Below are positions 45,603-56,640 of a stretch of 64,000 bases of DNA, piece by piece. The DNA is from Acanthamoeba lenticulata (taxonomy: Eukaryota; Discosea; Longamoebia; Acanthamoebidae): positions 45,647 to 109,646 of the forward strand of contig NAVB01000216.1 of the NCBI GenBank assembly GCA_002179805.1, read 5' to 3'. A model generated the notes under the pieces. That model was not told the DNA's origin and searched no databases. It saw nothing but the letters and a program-made list of their open reading frames with translations. A program made the position numbers and the translations under genes. The first letter of the stretch is position 1. Every line of letters starts with the position of its first letter.

Positions 45603-46872
45603 TCAGGGTTTTGGGTGGAGGTTGTTCCTCTCCAAGAACTTCACCCACTCGGCATGGACGCGGGCTTTGACGTCGTCCGGGGTGCCGTCGGCGTCGATCA
45701 CTACATGCGCTCCCTTCGTGCGCTCCTCGTTGTTCAGCTGAGAGTTGATCCGCTGGAGGGCCTTTTGGTGAGACATGCCCGCAATCCACGACAGTCAGCT
45801 TACATCCTTCATGTTTGGCCAAATATGAAGGCACAGCGGGAGTAGAGTACGTCAGCTTCAGAGATCGCGTTGCGCTGCATCAAACGCTGCTTGGCCACTT
45901 CGATCGGCAGGGTCAACACCCACACCTCGTCCCCCACATCTAACAAGAAGCGAGTGGTGAGTAAGTCTAAAAGAATAAATAAAATAAAAAATAAAAACCG
46001 CAGACTGTTCCACGAACAAGAAAAGAAAGGTTGCGGCAGCAGAGGATGCTTTTTCGCAGCCAGCATTGCAGGCCCGTGACGACGAGCCTAAAGTGGCCAG
46101 CGCACGGCTTCAGAAAGTCACAGCCTTGCGCACGGGGCACTGCACGTTCGCTGTGACCGCCTTAGGTATGCGCGTGCTAGTTGCTGATTGCAAACTGCAA
46201 TCCGTTTAACAGCTGGTGGTGTTTACGGCGCAAGCCAGCACCCAATTTCTGAACCCGGCCTTCGGGCCACCCCAACAAACCCCAACGATAACGACCTTCC
46301 CAGCTTTGCGAGGCAGAGCTGAGGCGCACGAACCCTGCCAACCGGCTTCGACGAGGACAGCAGCTTCAAACACGATGATCCTGTCCTCATTGCTCCGTCG
46401 AGCCTCTTCGCGCACGGCATCGAAGGCCTCCAGCGCCAGTTTGCGGATGGCTGCGGATCAGCGCGTTGATGAGTGCGCGGTGAGACAGCGCATGGAGGGC
46501 ATTGAAAGAAAGAGGGGAAACGGCACACCAGGCCACACGATGTCGGTGAGCTGCTTCATTCTGTCCTTGTTGCCAAACACGATGGCACCCAGCGCACGAC
46601 GGTTGATGCCGCTGCCGTCCTCCAACTCCACATCCTTGCCGAATGTCTCTACGACTTGACGGTAGGCATCGGTGCCCGGGGCATAGGCCTGGTGGCCCAG
46701 CAGATCAGCGTCAATCTTCACAGTACCGAGCTCTTCCTTGAGATAGTTCGCGATGGTCGACTTGCCTGCACACGAAATGAATCAGTGCGAGTTGGGGGCA
46801 GGTCGCCCAACCAAACCTACCCGAGCAAATGCCTCCAGTGAGGCCGATGACGGCCACTCGCCCTGTGGTCAT
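45603..46872 (-). CDS. COAE: Dephospho-CoA kinase
   Basis: About four or five exons. The P-loop is split by an intron: [13 protein letters not shown] then [12 protein letters not shown]. Further CoaE hallmarks follow: [61 protein letters not shown] and the C-terminal [16 protein letters not shown]. The enzyme phosphorylates the 3'-hydroxyl of dephospho-CoA, the last step of CoA synthesis. No fused phosphopantetheine adenylyltransferase domain is present, unlike animal COASY, so it is a monofunctional enzyme like the bacterial, plant and DCAKD proteins. The protein ends NNLHPKP. The ATG lies 113 bases from the divergent PPIL4 ATG. Confidence 0.88.
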
Positions 46873-46985
46873 GTTGGAGAACTAAACTTAGTTAACTTTT
46901 TCTTTTTCTTTTTCTTTAGTTGGCAAGAGTTGGGAAAGAGTGCAAGGATTGTCCAAAGATCTCTGGATCGTGCCTCAGCCACAAG

Positions 46986-49452
46986 ATGAGTGTTATGCTT
47001 GAGACCAGTGTGGGGGATATCATTATCGATCTATACACGGAGAAGTGTCCCAACACCACACGCAACTTTTTGAAGCTCTGCAAGTGCAAGTATTACAATG
47101 GCGTGCTGTTCCATAACGTGCAAAAGGACTACATCGTCCAGACTGGCGACCCTACGGGTTCGGGTAGAGGAGGCGAGAGTATGTTTGGGTATGCGAGCCC
47201 CCTCTTCACCCTCCTGCGTCAACGCTGAGCGACATGATGAAAAATCGGGAGTGAGGCGGTGTGCGCATGCGGACTGGGGCCACCTATGCTCTACAATAAG
47301 TGCTCTGTGCTTCCCTCAGGTGCAAATCACCCCTAGATTTGCGGGATTTGTGTATTGGGAAGCACACATTATGCTCTACACCTAAATTAAGAGCTAGAAC
47401 TTGGCCGCCCCCGCAGCGCAGCGCCCACTCCTCACACATGCGCGTTGCATGATCTTTTTTATTGCTGATCCTCAACGCCGGGCTTACAAACTTCGAGTGT
47501 TTTATGTTCTATTCCTCCGTCTTCATGTGACTGACGTACTTTCTCTCTCTCGCGCGCTTCACGCTGCCCAGGCTCCTCTACGGAGACCAGGCACGCTACT
47601 TCGAGGACGAATTTCACCCGTCACTGCGCCACAAGATGCCCGGCACAGTTTCGATGGCCAACGCCGGTCTCCCCAACACCAACGGCTCACAGGCACGCAC
47701 TTGGGCCGATCTCTCTCACTCCTTGAAAGAGTCACATGACTAAAGGTGGTGAACCGCCATTACCTGTGTTGTGCTTCAACACAGTTCTTGATCACCGTGG
47801 GAGAGAACCTGGAGTCGCTTGATGATCGTAATACAGTCTTTGGCTACGTGGCCGAGGGCATGGACGTTGTGCGCAAGATCAACGAGACCTTTGTGGACAA
47901 GGGCGGCGTAAGTGTTTTTTTTTCCAACTTTTTAATCATTGTAGTTTTATTTATTTATATTTGTTATTCCTATCGGGTAATGCAGGCGCCGTACCAAATC
48001 ATTCGCATCCGCCACACGCACATCCTGGAAGACCCGTTCCCTGACCCGCCAGGCCTGCCCGTCCCGGATCCGGACAAATCGCCCATGCGACCCGTGCCCG
48101 ACCAGTTCAAGAACCGGCTCGAGGAGGGACAGGAGATCGAGCTGGTAAGGAATTGCCCCCTTGGTTGTGCTAAGCAGCGGTCAGTCTTTGGAGTTGACCT
48201 CACAGATCACACGCACCCTATGTGCTCGCAGGAGGTCGATGAAAAAGCCAAGGAGGAGGCTGAGCGGCTGCAGGCCGAAATGGAAGCGCGATCGCGAGCT
48301 GAGGTACTCGAAATGATTGGCGACTTGCCCGTGGCCGACGTGAAGCCGCCGGACAACGTGCTGTTCGTGTGCAAGCTCAACCCCGTGACCGAGTCTCACG
48401 ATCTGGAGCTCATCTTCTCGCGCTTCGGCACCATCCTCAGGTTCGTGTTACGCCTCTCTCTCTCTCTCTCTCTTCTCCGCAGGAGCACGCTTGGGACTAA
48501 TCTGACCGTTTTGCGTGGCGGTCTTATTGTGTTGTCACCACAGTTGCGAAGTCATTCGCGACCGCAAGACGGACGACTCACTGGGCTATGCGTTCATCGA
48601 GTTCGAGACCGAGGCTCAGTGCGAGCAGGCCTACCTAAAGATGGACAACGTGCTGATCGACGATCGCAGAATTCACGTTGATTTCTCGCAGTCCGTCTCG
48701 AAGATGCGTGAGCAGTATGGCGTCTACGACACGGGCTTCTTCGGCGACCGCTACCGGTTCTCCGCCCTAACCCGCCAAACATAAATAATTACAATTTTCG
48801 TTTATTTACTGATTTTTTCTTGTTTTGCAGGAAATATGTTGAGGGTCTGCGTCTTGGCGGCAAGGAAGTGGACGAGCAGAAGGCCGACGAGATGCAAGAG
48901 AAGAAATTTCAAGGCCGCCGCGTAGAGCGCGGCAGCGGCGCGTTCCGAGGCGGTGGTGGGCGAGGTCGTGGCGCCGGCGATCGCGGCGGCTTTGGTCGCG
49001 GCGGCCGAGGCGGTCCTGGCGGTGGCCGAGGCGGTTTTGCTGACGGCGACTCGCACCACCAAAGGAAGCGTGAGCGCGACGAACGCAGCAGCGGTAGCAC
49101 GCGAGATGACGACGGTGATGCTCACAAGCGACGCCGGGAAGCCGACACAAGCGACCGGCACCGCGGGGATCACCGCGACAGGCGGGACGGTCAGGAACGG
49201 AGAGACGATCGTGACCGTGACCGTAGCCGACAAGATGTTCACGACCGTGAAAGAAGGGACGACCGCGATAGGGAGAGGAGAGACAATCGTGACCGTGACC
49301 GTGGCCGCGAAAGGAGGGACGACTGTGATCGCGACCGAAGCCGACGAGATGATCGCGACCGTGAAAGGAGAGACGATCGTGACCGCGACCGCGACCGTGA
49401 AAGGAGAGACGATCGTGATCGGGACCGAGATCGCAACGGTGACAAGCACTAG
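46986..49452 (+). CDS. PPIL4: Cyclophilin-RRM protein PPIL4
   Basis: About seven exons. An N-terminal cyclophilin domain ([93 protein letters not shown]) leads into [16 protein letters not shown], a short coiled region, [20 protein letters not shown] and one RRM ([38 protein letters not shown]). The tail is Gly/Arg-rich and then Arg/Asp/Glu repeats. This is the exact order of PPIL4, a nuclear spliceosome-associated prolyl isomerase. A non-coding stretch at 48780-48830 is an intron, since the frame resumes with [16 protein letters not shown]. Several introns around 47190-47760 are longer than usual here. Confidence 0.93.
49190..49450 (+). repeat. Arg/Asp-coding degenerate microsatellite
   Basis: About 260 bases of imperfect GATCGTGACCGTGA-type repeats that encode [12 protein letters not shown] blocks in the PPIL4 tail. 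The repeat is open in several frames on both strands, which creates long antisense frames that should not be annotated. Confidence 0.7.
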
Positions 49453-49520
49453 GCCTCCTTTCCCTTCATTCACTGCATCGTCCAATGAATGTGCAAGTTT
49501 GTCCTTTTTATGTAGCGTTC

Positions 49521-50214
49521 TCAAGAGGGCTGAAAGGCAGCCCGAACGGCGTCGTTTGCGGCGCAGTCCAGGGCCTGCCGGCCGTGCTTGTCTCGCACGG
49601 CGGAGTCGGCGCCCAAGCGGAGCAGCAGCCGCACGGTGCCCTCGCGTCCCTGCTGGGCGGCCTTGTGCAGTGGCGTCATCCCGTCGTCGTCCTGCTCTGA
49701 GACCTGCAGATGTAGAGAACCAGGTGAGCTGGCCAACTGGCATGATGAAGGTGGGGGAGGGGACATACGCGTGCGCCGTGCTCGATGAGATAGGTGCACA
49801 CGTCGCTGTGCCCCATGTAAGCCGCACGATGAAGCGGTGTGGCGCGACCTTCGCATGTCTTGGCGTTTGCGTCAGCATGGTAGCGCCCCACGAGAAGACG
49901 GCACACGTCCAGCTTGCCCGCCCGGGCGGCGTAGTGGAGCGCCGCGTAGCCCGACGAGTCTTTAGCGTTGGCGCTGACACCCTTCTCTAGCAAGCGTTCA
50001 CACTTGGTCACGTCGCCGCTCATGGCCGAACCCCACAGACCGCGTTCCCACTCCATTTCGTCCAAGCTCTGGACCGCTGCCGTGTGGGGGGGGGGGGTGT
50101 AAGCAAATCCTGCTTTGTACCATAAAAGCATAGCCTCAGACGTTCAGAGCGGCCTCTGGTACCTGTGGTGTTAGAAGCGCAGCAGCCATCACGGTGGCAG
50201 TGCTGGTGCTCCAT
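49521..50214 (-). CDS. ANKRD39: Ankyrin-repeat protein ANKRD39
   Basis: About four exons. The start exon (MEHQHCHRDGCCASNTT, 50214 downward) joins in phase 1 to AVQSLDEMEWERGLWGSAM, matching the Cys/His-rich start and EEMDFERGIW of animal ANKRD39. Ankyrin repeats follow: SSGYAALHYAARAGKLDVC, ATPLHRAAYMGHSDVCTYL and DDDGMTPLHKAAQQGREGT. The last exon ends ANDAVRAAFQPS. Length is near that of the animal protein (about 180 residues). Its function is not established in any organism as far as I know. Only 55 bases separate its ATG from that of ARMC7. Confidence 0.88.
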
Positions 50215-50269
50215 CTCTTGAGGCTTTCTCTTCTTGTTTTTCTTTTTCTTCTTAGTTTTCTTCAGCCCC
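50215..50269. promoter_or_regulatory. Ultra-compact bidirectional promoter
   Basis: The whole space between the ATGs of ANKRD39 (-) and ARMC7 (+) is 55 bases, a pyrimidine-rich tract on the plus strand (CTTTCTC, TTTTTCTTTTTC). Both 5' untranslated regions and core promoters must overlap each other or the neighbouring coding DNA. Confidence 0.5.
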
Positions 50270-51020
50270 ATGTACCGCACGGAGGAGCAGGTGCGGCAGC
50301 GACAGAGCAAGTACGGCCCTCCGGGCGGGCGGCTGGAGTACCTGCAGCAACTTGTGACCGAGTTTTCGACAACGAAAGATGCCAGTGCGGTCCCGTTCTT
50401 GCTTTCAGGGCTTGCCGCCTGGCTTTTGTTGACATCACGGCGGGGTGGGTGCAGGAGCCAAAGAGCAGGTGTTGGCCAACCTGGCGAACTTTGCCTATGA
50501 CCCCGTCAACTACGACCATTTCCTGCGATTAAACGTGGTTGACCTCTTCCTCGACGCGCTCGCCGAGCCGCAAGGCCCGCAGTCTGCTGCCCTGCACGAG
50601 TTTGGCATCACTGGCCTCTGCAACCTCTCTCCAGGTGGGCACCCGCCCTTCACCTTCCTTCTTCACGTTGGTGTTGGTGGTGCAGCTCACCCAGCTCTTC
50701 ACTCGCGGCAGATGGGCGTTTTGCTAGAGCTATTCTCGACAATGAGGGCGTGCCGGTAATCGTGGGCTGTCTGAGCAGCACCAACATCGAGACGGTGTTG
50801 GCCGCCATCACCACGCTTTACTACCTCCTGACGCCCGGATCGAAGACCGGTTCGTGTTCACAACTGTGCACTCCTTTCCAGTCCTGACGAGAGTGAACCG
50901 ACAGTTGTTGCTGCCGAGGCGGTTGTGGCGTGCATGGAGCAGTACGCCACGGCTCGCAACGTGCGACTACGTAACGTGTCCACACTGTTCCTAGAACTCT
51001 ATCGATCTCTGGGGACATGA
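50270..51020 (+). CDS. ARMC7: Armadillo-repeat protein ARMC7
   Basis: About five exons. [32 protein letters not shown], then [62 protein letters not shown] and [18 protein letters not shown]. Every block aligns with human ARMC7, a small armadillo protein found in late spliceosome-related complexes. The start ATG at 50270 is the only in-frame ATG before the conserved region. The pyrimidine tract just before it could also act as an acceptor site, in which case a non-coding or short upstream exon is possible. Its stop is 29 bases from the stop of the convergent gene. Confidence 0.9.
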
Positions 51021-51049
51021 TCGTGTGCGATTTGAGATTGAAGAAGCGT

Positions 51050-51346
51050 TCATTCAGATTCAGCTTCAATCTTCTTCGGACGGAGCTTCTCCAGGCGCGC
51101 TTGTCGCTGCTGCGCTTCAAGCTCGCGCAACTCTTCCCGTGAGGGCATGAAGAGCATGTTGAGGCCCATGCTCACCAGCAAAATCGATCCAAAAACCACC
51201 CATCGTCCGCGGGGCAAGCTCAGGACGCGTCCCATAGGCGTCTGCCCCTTTTGCAGTTGCACTCTTCCGTTCTTTAGTTCGCCCTGCAGCTTGTTCCATT
51301 CACTTCGCCATGACGTTGACCGCCCTTGCTTGTCTTGGCCCTCCAT
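51050..51346 (-). CDS. Small single-pass membrane protein
   Basis: Intronless frame of 98 residues. A polar basic N-terminal half (MEGQDKQGRSTSWRSEWNKL) precedes one hydrophobic helix (WVVFGSILLVSMGLNMLF) and a charged C-terminal helix (SREELRELEAQQRQARLEK). No signal peptide. The layout of one central helix followed by a charged coiled segment is common in small mitochondrial or ER membrane assembly factors, but I recognise no family. It is tightly packed, 29 bases from ARMC7's stop and 152 bases from the divergent ATG of the next gene. Confidence 0.6.
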   Translation of the reverse strand: MEGQDKQGRSTSWRSEWNKLQGELKNGRVQLQKGQTPMGRVLSLPRGRWVVFGSILLVSMGLNMLFMPSREELRELEAQQRQARLEKLRPKKIEAESE

Positions 51347-51498
51347 CTTTTTTTACGAGTCGCTGTTTTCTCTTCAAGTTTCTTCTTCGTCCTGGAGAAA
51401 AAACTTGGCCGTCCGCTAGTGGAAGTGTTTTCGCGGTATGGTGGGTCTCCACGTCAAGGTGGCTTGGCATACGCAACAACCACAACATTTTACTAGCC

Positions 51499-53477
51499 AT
51501 GGAAGACGCAGCAACTGGCACGCAAACTTCCGCTTCAGGCCCTGCTCTGGAAAAGCTAGCCGCTGGCGCGTTGGCTCCGCGTGAAGCCTCCCGCCTGCTC
51601 ACGTTTCTCGACAGGTTGTTATTGTGTTTATCCCTTTTCTCATTCCTTTACTTGTTTATTACAGCACTAACTCTTTCTTGGCCAAGCAGGTTTGAAAAGA
51701 ACGCCAAGGTTAACGGCACAACCTCTGATGCTCGTGCTGAGTGGAACGTGCTGCGAGCCAATGTCTTCGAGGCCAACTGGTTACTTGCCGCCAAGAAGGG
51801 TGCGGGATATACTAATGTCCCCTCTTCTACTGCCCCTTTTCTGCTTGTTGTTGGGCTGCGTGCCTGATGATGGCTTCTCCCGTCCTTCTGCGAGCAGGAA
51901 TCAAGAGCGCGCTGAACTTAATTGATCTCGATACCACGTTTGTCAAGACGGGCACACGCGCAGCTCTCGCCGTGACGGTGAAGGGTTCGGTTGCTTCTGT
52001 GCTTTTGTGCTCATTTGCCTGGATGAGATTCGCTGACACTTGCGCACAGACCAGCCGAGCACATTCTTGAACGTGGGCGACATCGGCAAGCTGGTGATTC
52101 AGCTTGAGCAGCAGCTCGGGCGCAAGGGCCTCTTTGACTTCAATGCCGTCCTCAACTCGACCGTGGGTGCCCTCAAGCAGGCCCTGGCCGATAAGATCCT
52201 CCGCGGCGCCACCGGAAAGGACACGATGGAGGAAGACGCGGGCTTGGAGTGGCCGAAGGAGCTCACGGCCGACGGCATTCAGAGCATCTCCGGCATGGCG
52301 ATCACTCCCTCTGGCTTCGATGACACCCTCGAGGATGAGTACGGCCGGCGCTACCATTTGCACACGTGATGCGCACGTGCAAACACTCACCAGGTGAGGT
52401 GGCGGGGGCACCTGCAGGGCGGGCTACGGCACGGCATCGCTGTTCGGAGCACCGCACATCTTCTACCCGAACCCCAACCTCTTTGATCCACGCCATGTCC
52501 CCTTCGCCATGGGTACGCTTCTAGTTTTTTATAAAATCATAAAAAAAAAAATACCAAAAAAATGCCTTTGTTCCCCCAGCGCCGCTCGGAGACAGACATG
52601 CGCGGGTGTACCGCGAGTACGAGTTCCAGTCCATCTACACGCCGCCTCACGAGATCGTGCATGCCCTTCAGACCCTCATCTCCGATTCCCAGGTACGGAT
52701 TGATTTTCAATGAGAGCCTGTCGTGGCCTGCGCAGCTCGGTCTTCTCACCAGCGCGCCGTACGCAGGTCGATGGGTGGCGCCATGAGTGGGAGGCGTCCG
52801 TCGCGTGCCTTGGGCTGCTGGCCCATGTTGCGCGCAGGTACCCGTTCCTTTTTGTGGAGGGCCTGGCCGAGGAGACCATGTTGGCCTTCTACGGCGCTGT
52901 CGAGTGGGGTCACGCCCAGGTTTCTGACGCCGTCCGGGCCGGCTACCGCGAGTGGCGCGACTCTGGCGGCCGGGTCGACCCCGTGGGTCACGGCGACTCA
53001 GGCGACGCCGTCCACCACAACCCAGGTAAGCCTTCTCATTTTCAAAGAAATGGTTGTTCATCACGCCGCTGACGCGACCGCTTGGTTTGGTCCTTGGTGC
53101 GTAGTGGGGACGTGGTACTGCAAGGCCAGGATCTCAATCGAGTCGTTTGAGTACCAGCAGGAGGTGCGTGCAACACAGCTTCACGCGTCTCCCCTTCGTG
53201 GCTGGAAAGTGTGGATGGAGGATTGACGTGAGCGACGTCGTGGGCGGGAGGACAGGAGGACAAGTGCTTCCGGTTCCTGCAGCAGATTCTAGTCGCCATC
53301 CAGAAGGCAAAAGCCACCAAGGCTGCCGGTGAGGGTGAACCTAAGGACGACTCCACGCCCCATGCTGAGTTCAAGGATCTCGAGGAAGTCTATCTGACCG
53401 GTAAAGGTATCGGCAAGACCTATGATGACTGGTCTATGGACCTTTTGCCCATTGAGACTATCGAGCTTGACGCATGA
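51499..53477 (+). CDS. Conserved-looking protein of unknown function
   Basis: About eight exons encoding roughly 480-500 residues. Coding blocks joined by clear splice sites include LEKLAAGALAPREASRLLTF, ARAEWNVLRANVFEANWLL, STFLNVGDIGKLVIQLEQQL, FGAPHIFYPNPNLFDPRHV, YEFQSIYTPPHEIVHALQTL, GWRHEWEASVACLGLLAHVA, RRYPFLFVEGLAEETMLAFY and LTGKGIGKTYDDWSMDLLP. It lacks a signal peptide and membrane helix. The composition is that of a globular, mixed alpha/beta soluble protein. I do not recognise the family. The start MEDAATGTQTSASG at 51499 is the only ATG before the first conserved-looking segment. Confidence 0.6.
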
Positions 53478-53571
53478 AGCCGTGCCTCTTCCTCTCGAAA
53501 GCCAATAGGTTATAAAATACAATTCTATTTCCTTTTGTTTGGTTTTCTCTTTTGGACCTTAGAGACGGGAG

Positions 53572-54970
53572 ATGCGAGCAGTGAGCCGAACAGCACGTTT
53601 TGTCAGTGTTGCCCCTAGAGCGGTACGGCGGCCTACGCAGGCCAGGTGTTATAGGCCACAGGTGCTGGGGGCACACCGCCCCTTCTTTGTCCGCAGTGCG
53701 GGCCACCTCCCCCGGTGCTTTTCCACCTCGACAAGCACTCGCACAAATGCCTCCGCATCGTCATCCTCCACCGAAGAAGAAGAGGACGCCACGTATGCGG
53801 ACAGGTACATCTCCCACGTTGCCATTTTGCTTCAAGATTCCCATTTTATTGATTAAGCCGGGTAGGGGAGAGGGCTTGTCTGAGGAGTTGCGGACAAAGG
53901 TGCTGGACTCGGCACTCAGCCATGTCCACAAGTATGGCTGGACAGTTGAGGCCCTTTCGCTTGCCGGGCAGGAGCACGGCTTGTCTCATCTCGCCCACGG
54001 CCTCTTCCGTCGGGTACGTGACCAAACGTTCGTTGGCTGCCCCATATGAGTGGGCGTGTCCAGGGTCCTTACCGTGACGTGGCCTGGACAGGGGCCAGTG
54101 GAGTTGGTGGAGCACTTCATCGCGCAGTGCCACGGGCGGATGCTGGAGGAGCTGAGCACGCTGGATGTCGAGAACATGACGCTCAAGGAGAAGATCAGGG
54201 CTGCTGTCCATGCCCGGCTGAAGCAATACGGGCCCTACGTCGCGACCTGGCCTCAGGCACGGGAGCACAGCGCCACCTCTTCCCTTCACACTGGCGCCAA
54301 CTTTGGTGTCACTTACCCGGTTCATTGTCTGTTGTACCGTAAAGGCGATGGCCATCCTCGCGCAGCCCGCGAACGTTGGCACGTCCTTCTCGCTGATGTT
54401 CAACACCATCAACGACATCATCTACGTCGCCGGCGACTCGACTGTCGATGTACGCCGCCGATGCATGAAGTGCTGCTGTTAGGCTGCGCAGCTTCGAGTT
54501 GGCCATATCTCATGTTTGTGTACGCACACAGTTTGACTGGTACACCAAGCGCGCGGTACTGGCCGGCGTGTACACCTCGACCGAGCTGTTCATGCTGACG
54601 GACGTTTCGCCCAACTTTGTCGACACGTGGGCCTTCCTCGACCGACGGCTAGAGGACGTGGTGACGCTCTCCAAGTACAAGGCCGAGGTGAGCCCTCTTT
54701 TATCTTTCTCCATTTTCTCTCCACAGCGTCCTGCGTGGCCTGAACTTTTGTTTGCACAACAAACAGTGCGAAACGCTGAGCTCGCTGGCCCTGGGCTACT
54801 TGAATGCGATCATCTCGAAGCAGCACTCGGCCAGCGCCGCCTCTGCTGCAGGGGCGCATCCTCCGCCTCCGCCTCCGCCCACGGGCCACACGCCTACACC
54901 GCCCGCGGGTGGGCCGGCGGGTCCCTTTGGGCCCTCCGCTCATGACGACCCGATCCCTTCCCGCGTGTGA
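53572..54970 (+). CDS. COQ9: Ubiquinone biosynthesis protein COQ9
   Basis: About five exons. A mitochondrial transit peptide (MRAVSRTARFVSVAPRAVRR) and a Ser/Thr-rich spacer precede the COQ9 domain: VLDSALSHVHKYGWTVEALS, GPVELVEHFIAQCHGRMLEE, VHARLKQYGPYVATWPQ, after an intron AMAILAQPANVGTSFSLM, NDIIYVAGDSTVD, FDWYTKRAVLAGVYTSTELF and DTWAFLDRRLEDV. COQ9 is a lipid-binding TetR-fold protein that presents ubiquinone intermediates to COQ7 at the inner membrane. The C-terminus extends into an unusual Pro/Gly-rich tail (AGAHPPPPPPPTGHTPT). The gene is convergent with the next. Confidence 0.92.
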
Positions 54971-55070
54971 GGTTTTTCCTTTAATGTTTATTTATTTATT
55001 TGGGTATGGCCATCGGCTCCTTTCGTTCCCTGGGGTCAGTTGGAGACGGGCAGGTCTGGTGGTTCTCGAC

Positions 55071-56239
55071 TCAGGAGGAAGCAAGCATCTGCTTTGAATG
55101 GGCCACCATCTCCTCCAGCACTTCAGGCGCCACCTCCACACACTCGTCTTTGCCGTGGAAATCAGCGTCCGAGAACCTGCAGGAGCCACCGCATGAACGT
55201 GAGTGGCGCAGATGATGCATCACCACAAGACTGGCCGGACGCACCGAGTGAAGTAGCCGTGCTCCTCAGCCTGGCTCTTCCACCAATTCTCAATCTTGGT
55301 GGTGACCTCAAGTTTCCCACGGAGGCTCAGCAGCAGCTCCATCTTGTACGCCTTCCGCTCTTTCGTGGGGTAGCGCTTCCACGCATCCAAGTGCTGATGA
55401 CAAGGACGCATTAGCGTAAGGACAGCAGTGGAGGAGGGCAGGAGGACGTGAACCTGAGTACGACCAAACTTGATGAGCTTCTTCTTGGTCTTGGGATCAA
55501 TGAGGGAGAACACATAGAGCGTGTTGGGCACATGGCGAGTCCACTCGAGGCGCGGGTCGGCGAAGCGATCTTCATTGTTGCGGTGATGCAACACACAAGA
55601 CGGGCAGTAATAGTCGTCCGCGAGCGCCTGCGTTGGCGACGGCTTCCACTCTCGCGCGCACTCAGGGTCGGTGCATCTGAACGCCGAGTTGACATCGTCA
55701 ATGTCAAGACCAGCCCAGAGTAAAACAAGGAGGGTCAAAAGGTACCGATGGAGGCTGCCCTTGGACATGCCTGTCCAAGATCCCACGCGCACGAAGCGGC
55801 CCTGTTTGTCGTTCTGCAAGAAGGCGTCGTACTGCTCAACCGACGCAAATGACTGTTTCACTGTTCGCTTCGTCGAAACCACGGGGCTCGCAACTGCTCC
55901 TTCAAGAGCTTCCTCTTCATCCTTCGCCTCAGCCTCGTCTTCGTATTTGCTATCTTCTTCCTCCTTTGCCTCGGCCTCTTCCTTTTCGTCCCTGTTCTCC
56001 TTCTGTCCCTTTGTTCGTGTGCCCTTTGCTTTCTTGGTGGCCGGCGATGCCTTTCGCGTGGCGGCCCTCTTCCGCTTGGGCGTACTCAGTGTCTCCACCT
56101 CATCTTCCTGAGGCGAACTGCTGGACAACTCTCGCTCTGCTGGGACGACCACTTTGCCTTCCTCCGCGGCCACCTCCTCCAGAGTTTTGATGGTGCATCC
56201 TGGTGGGGGCACACATCCGCACATCGAACAACGAGACAT
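55071..56239 (-). CDS. GIY-YIG/T5orf172-like domain protein
   Basis: About four exons. The start MSRCSMCGCVPPPGC has a Cys cluster, followed by a Lys/Glu-rich disordered segment with a likely nuclear signal (TPKRKRAATRKASPATKKAK). A central part has paired cysteines (CTDPECAREW, YYCPSCVLHH) that could form a zinc site. The C-terminal domain (NTLYVFSLIDPKTKKKLIKF, GRTQ, then HLDAWKRYPTKERKAYKMEL, LLSLRGKLEVTTKIENWW) has the order expected of the GIY-YIG-like T5orf172 fold (strand, strand, GRT, helix). The last exon is reached by a phase-2 splice and ends HSKQMLASS. DNA binding or cleavage is possible but unproven. Confidence 0.5.
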
Positions 56240-56640
56240 TGTTACTTCTTCGTTCTTTTGGGCCTGTCTGTTCTCTTTCTTTATGTTCCCCAATTCCAAG
56301 AAATGTTTTAACCCAAAACAAAAAACAGGCCCTTTCACTTTGCTGAGGTGCAGGGTCGCACGCCGGGGACAGACTCGTGCTAAGGTGGATGTTGTCGGAG
56401 ATGAACTCGAGTAGGTGGTCACGTGACCGAGACAGTCGACATCAAACAGGCGGAAGGGTTGATGTTTGGCCTCGCGATAGAAATTTCTCTCTTTGTTTGG
56501 CGGGAAATCAGCTGAGTAAAACCCACCGGACGACGACACCTGGTCGAAAGACGCTTGCGCACAAGACATGAAGGCCCCTTCGCTACAGAACAAGCGCGAA
56601 GACAAGCTAGGAAGGCTGGGCGAATACATAAAAGAAGAAC
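56240..56640. promoter_or_regulatory. Divergent intergenic region
   Basis: 401 bases between the GIY-YIG-like protein ATG (-) and the esterase-family ATG (+). An ATG at 56569 opens a 35-codon frame that overlaps the true start out of frame and may act as an upstream ORF. No other feature is recognised. Confidence 0.4.

Noticed and set aside
48802..49980. Long minus-strand frame opposite PPIL4's tail
   Set aside because: It is created by the repetitive Arg/Asp-coding DNA, has Ser/Val/Thr low complexity, runs antisense to clear PPIL4 exons and into ANKRD39, and has no domain.
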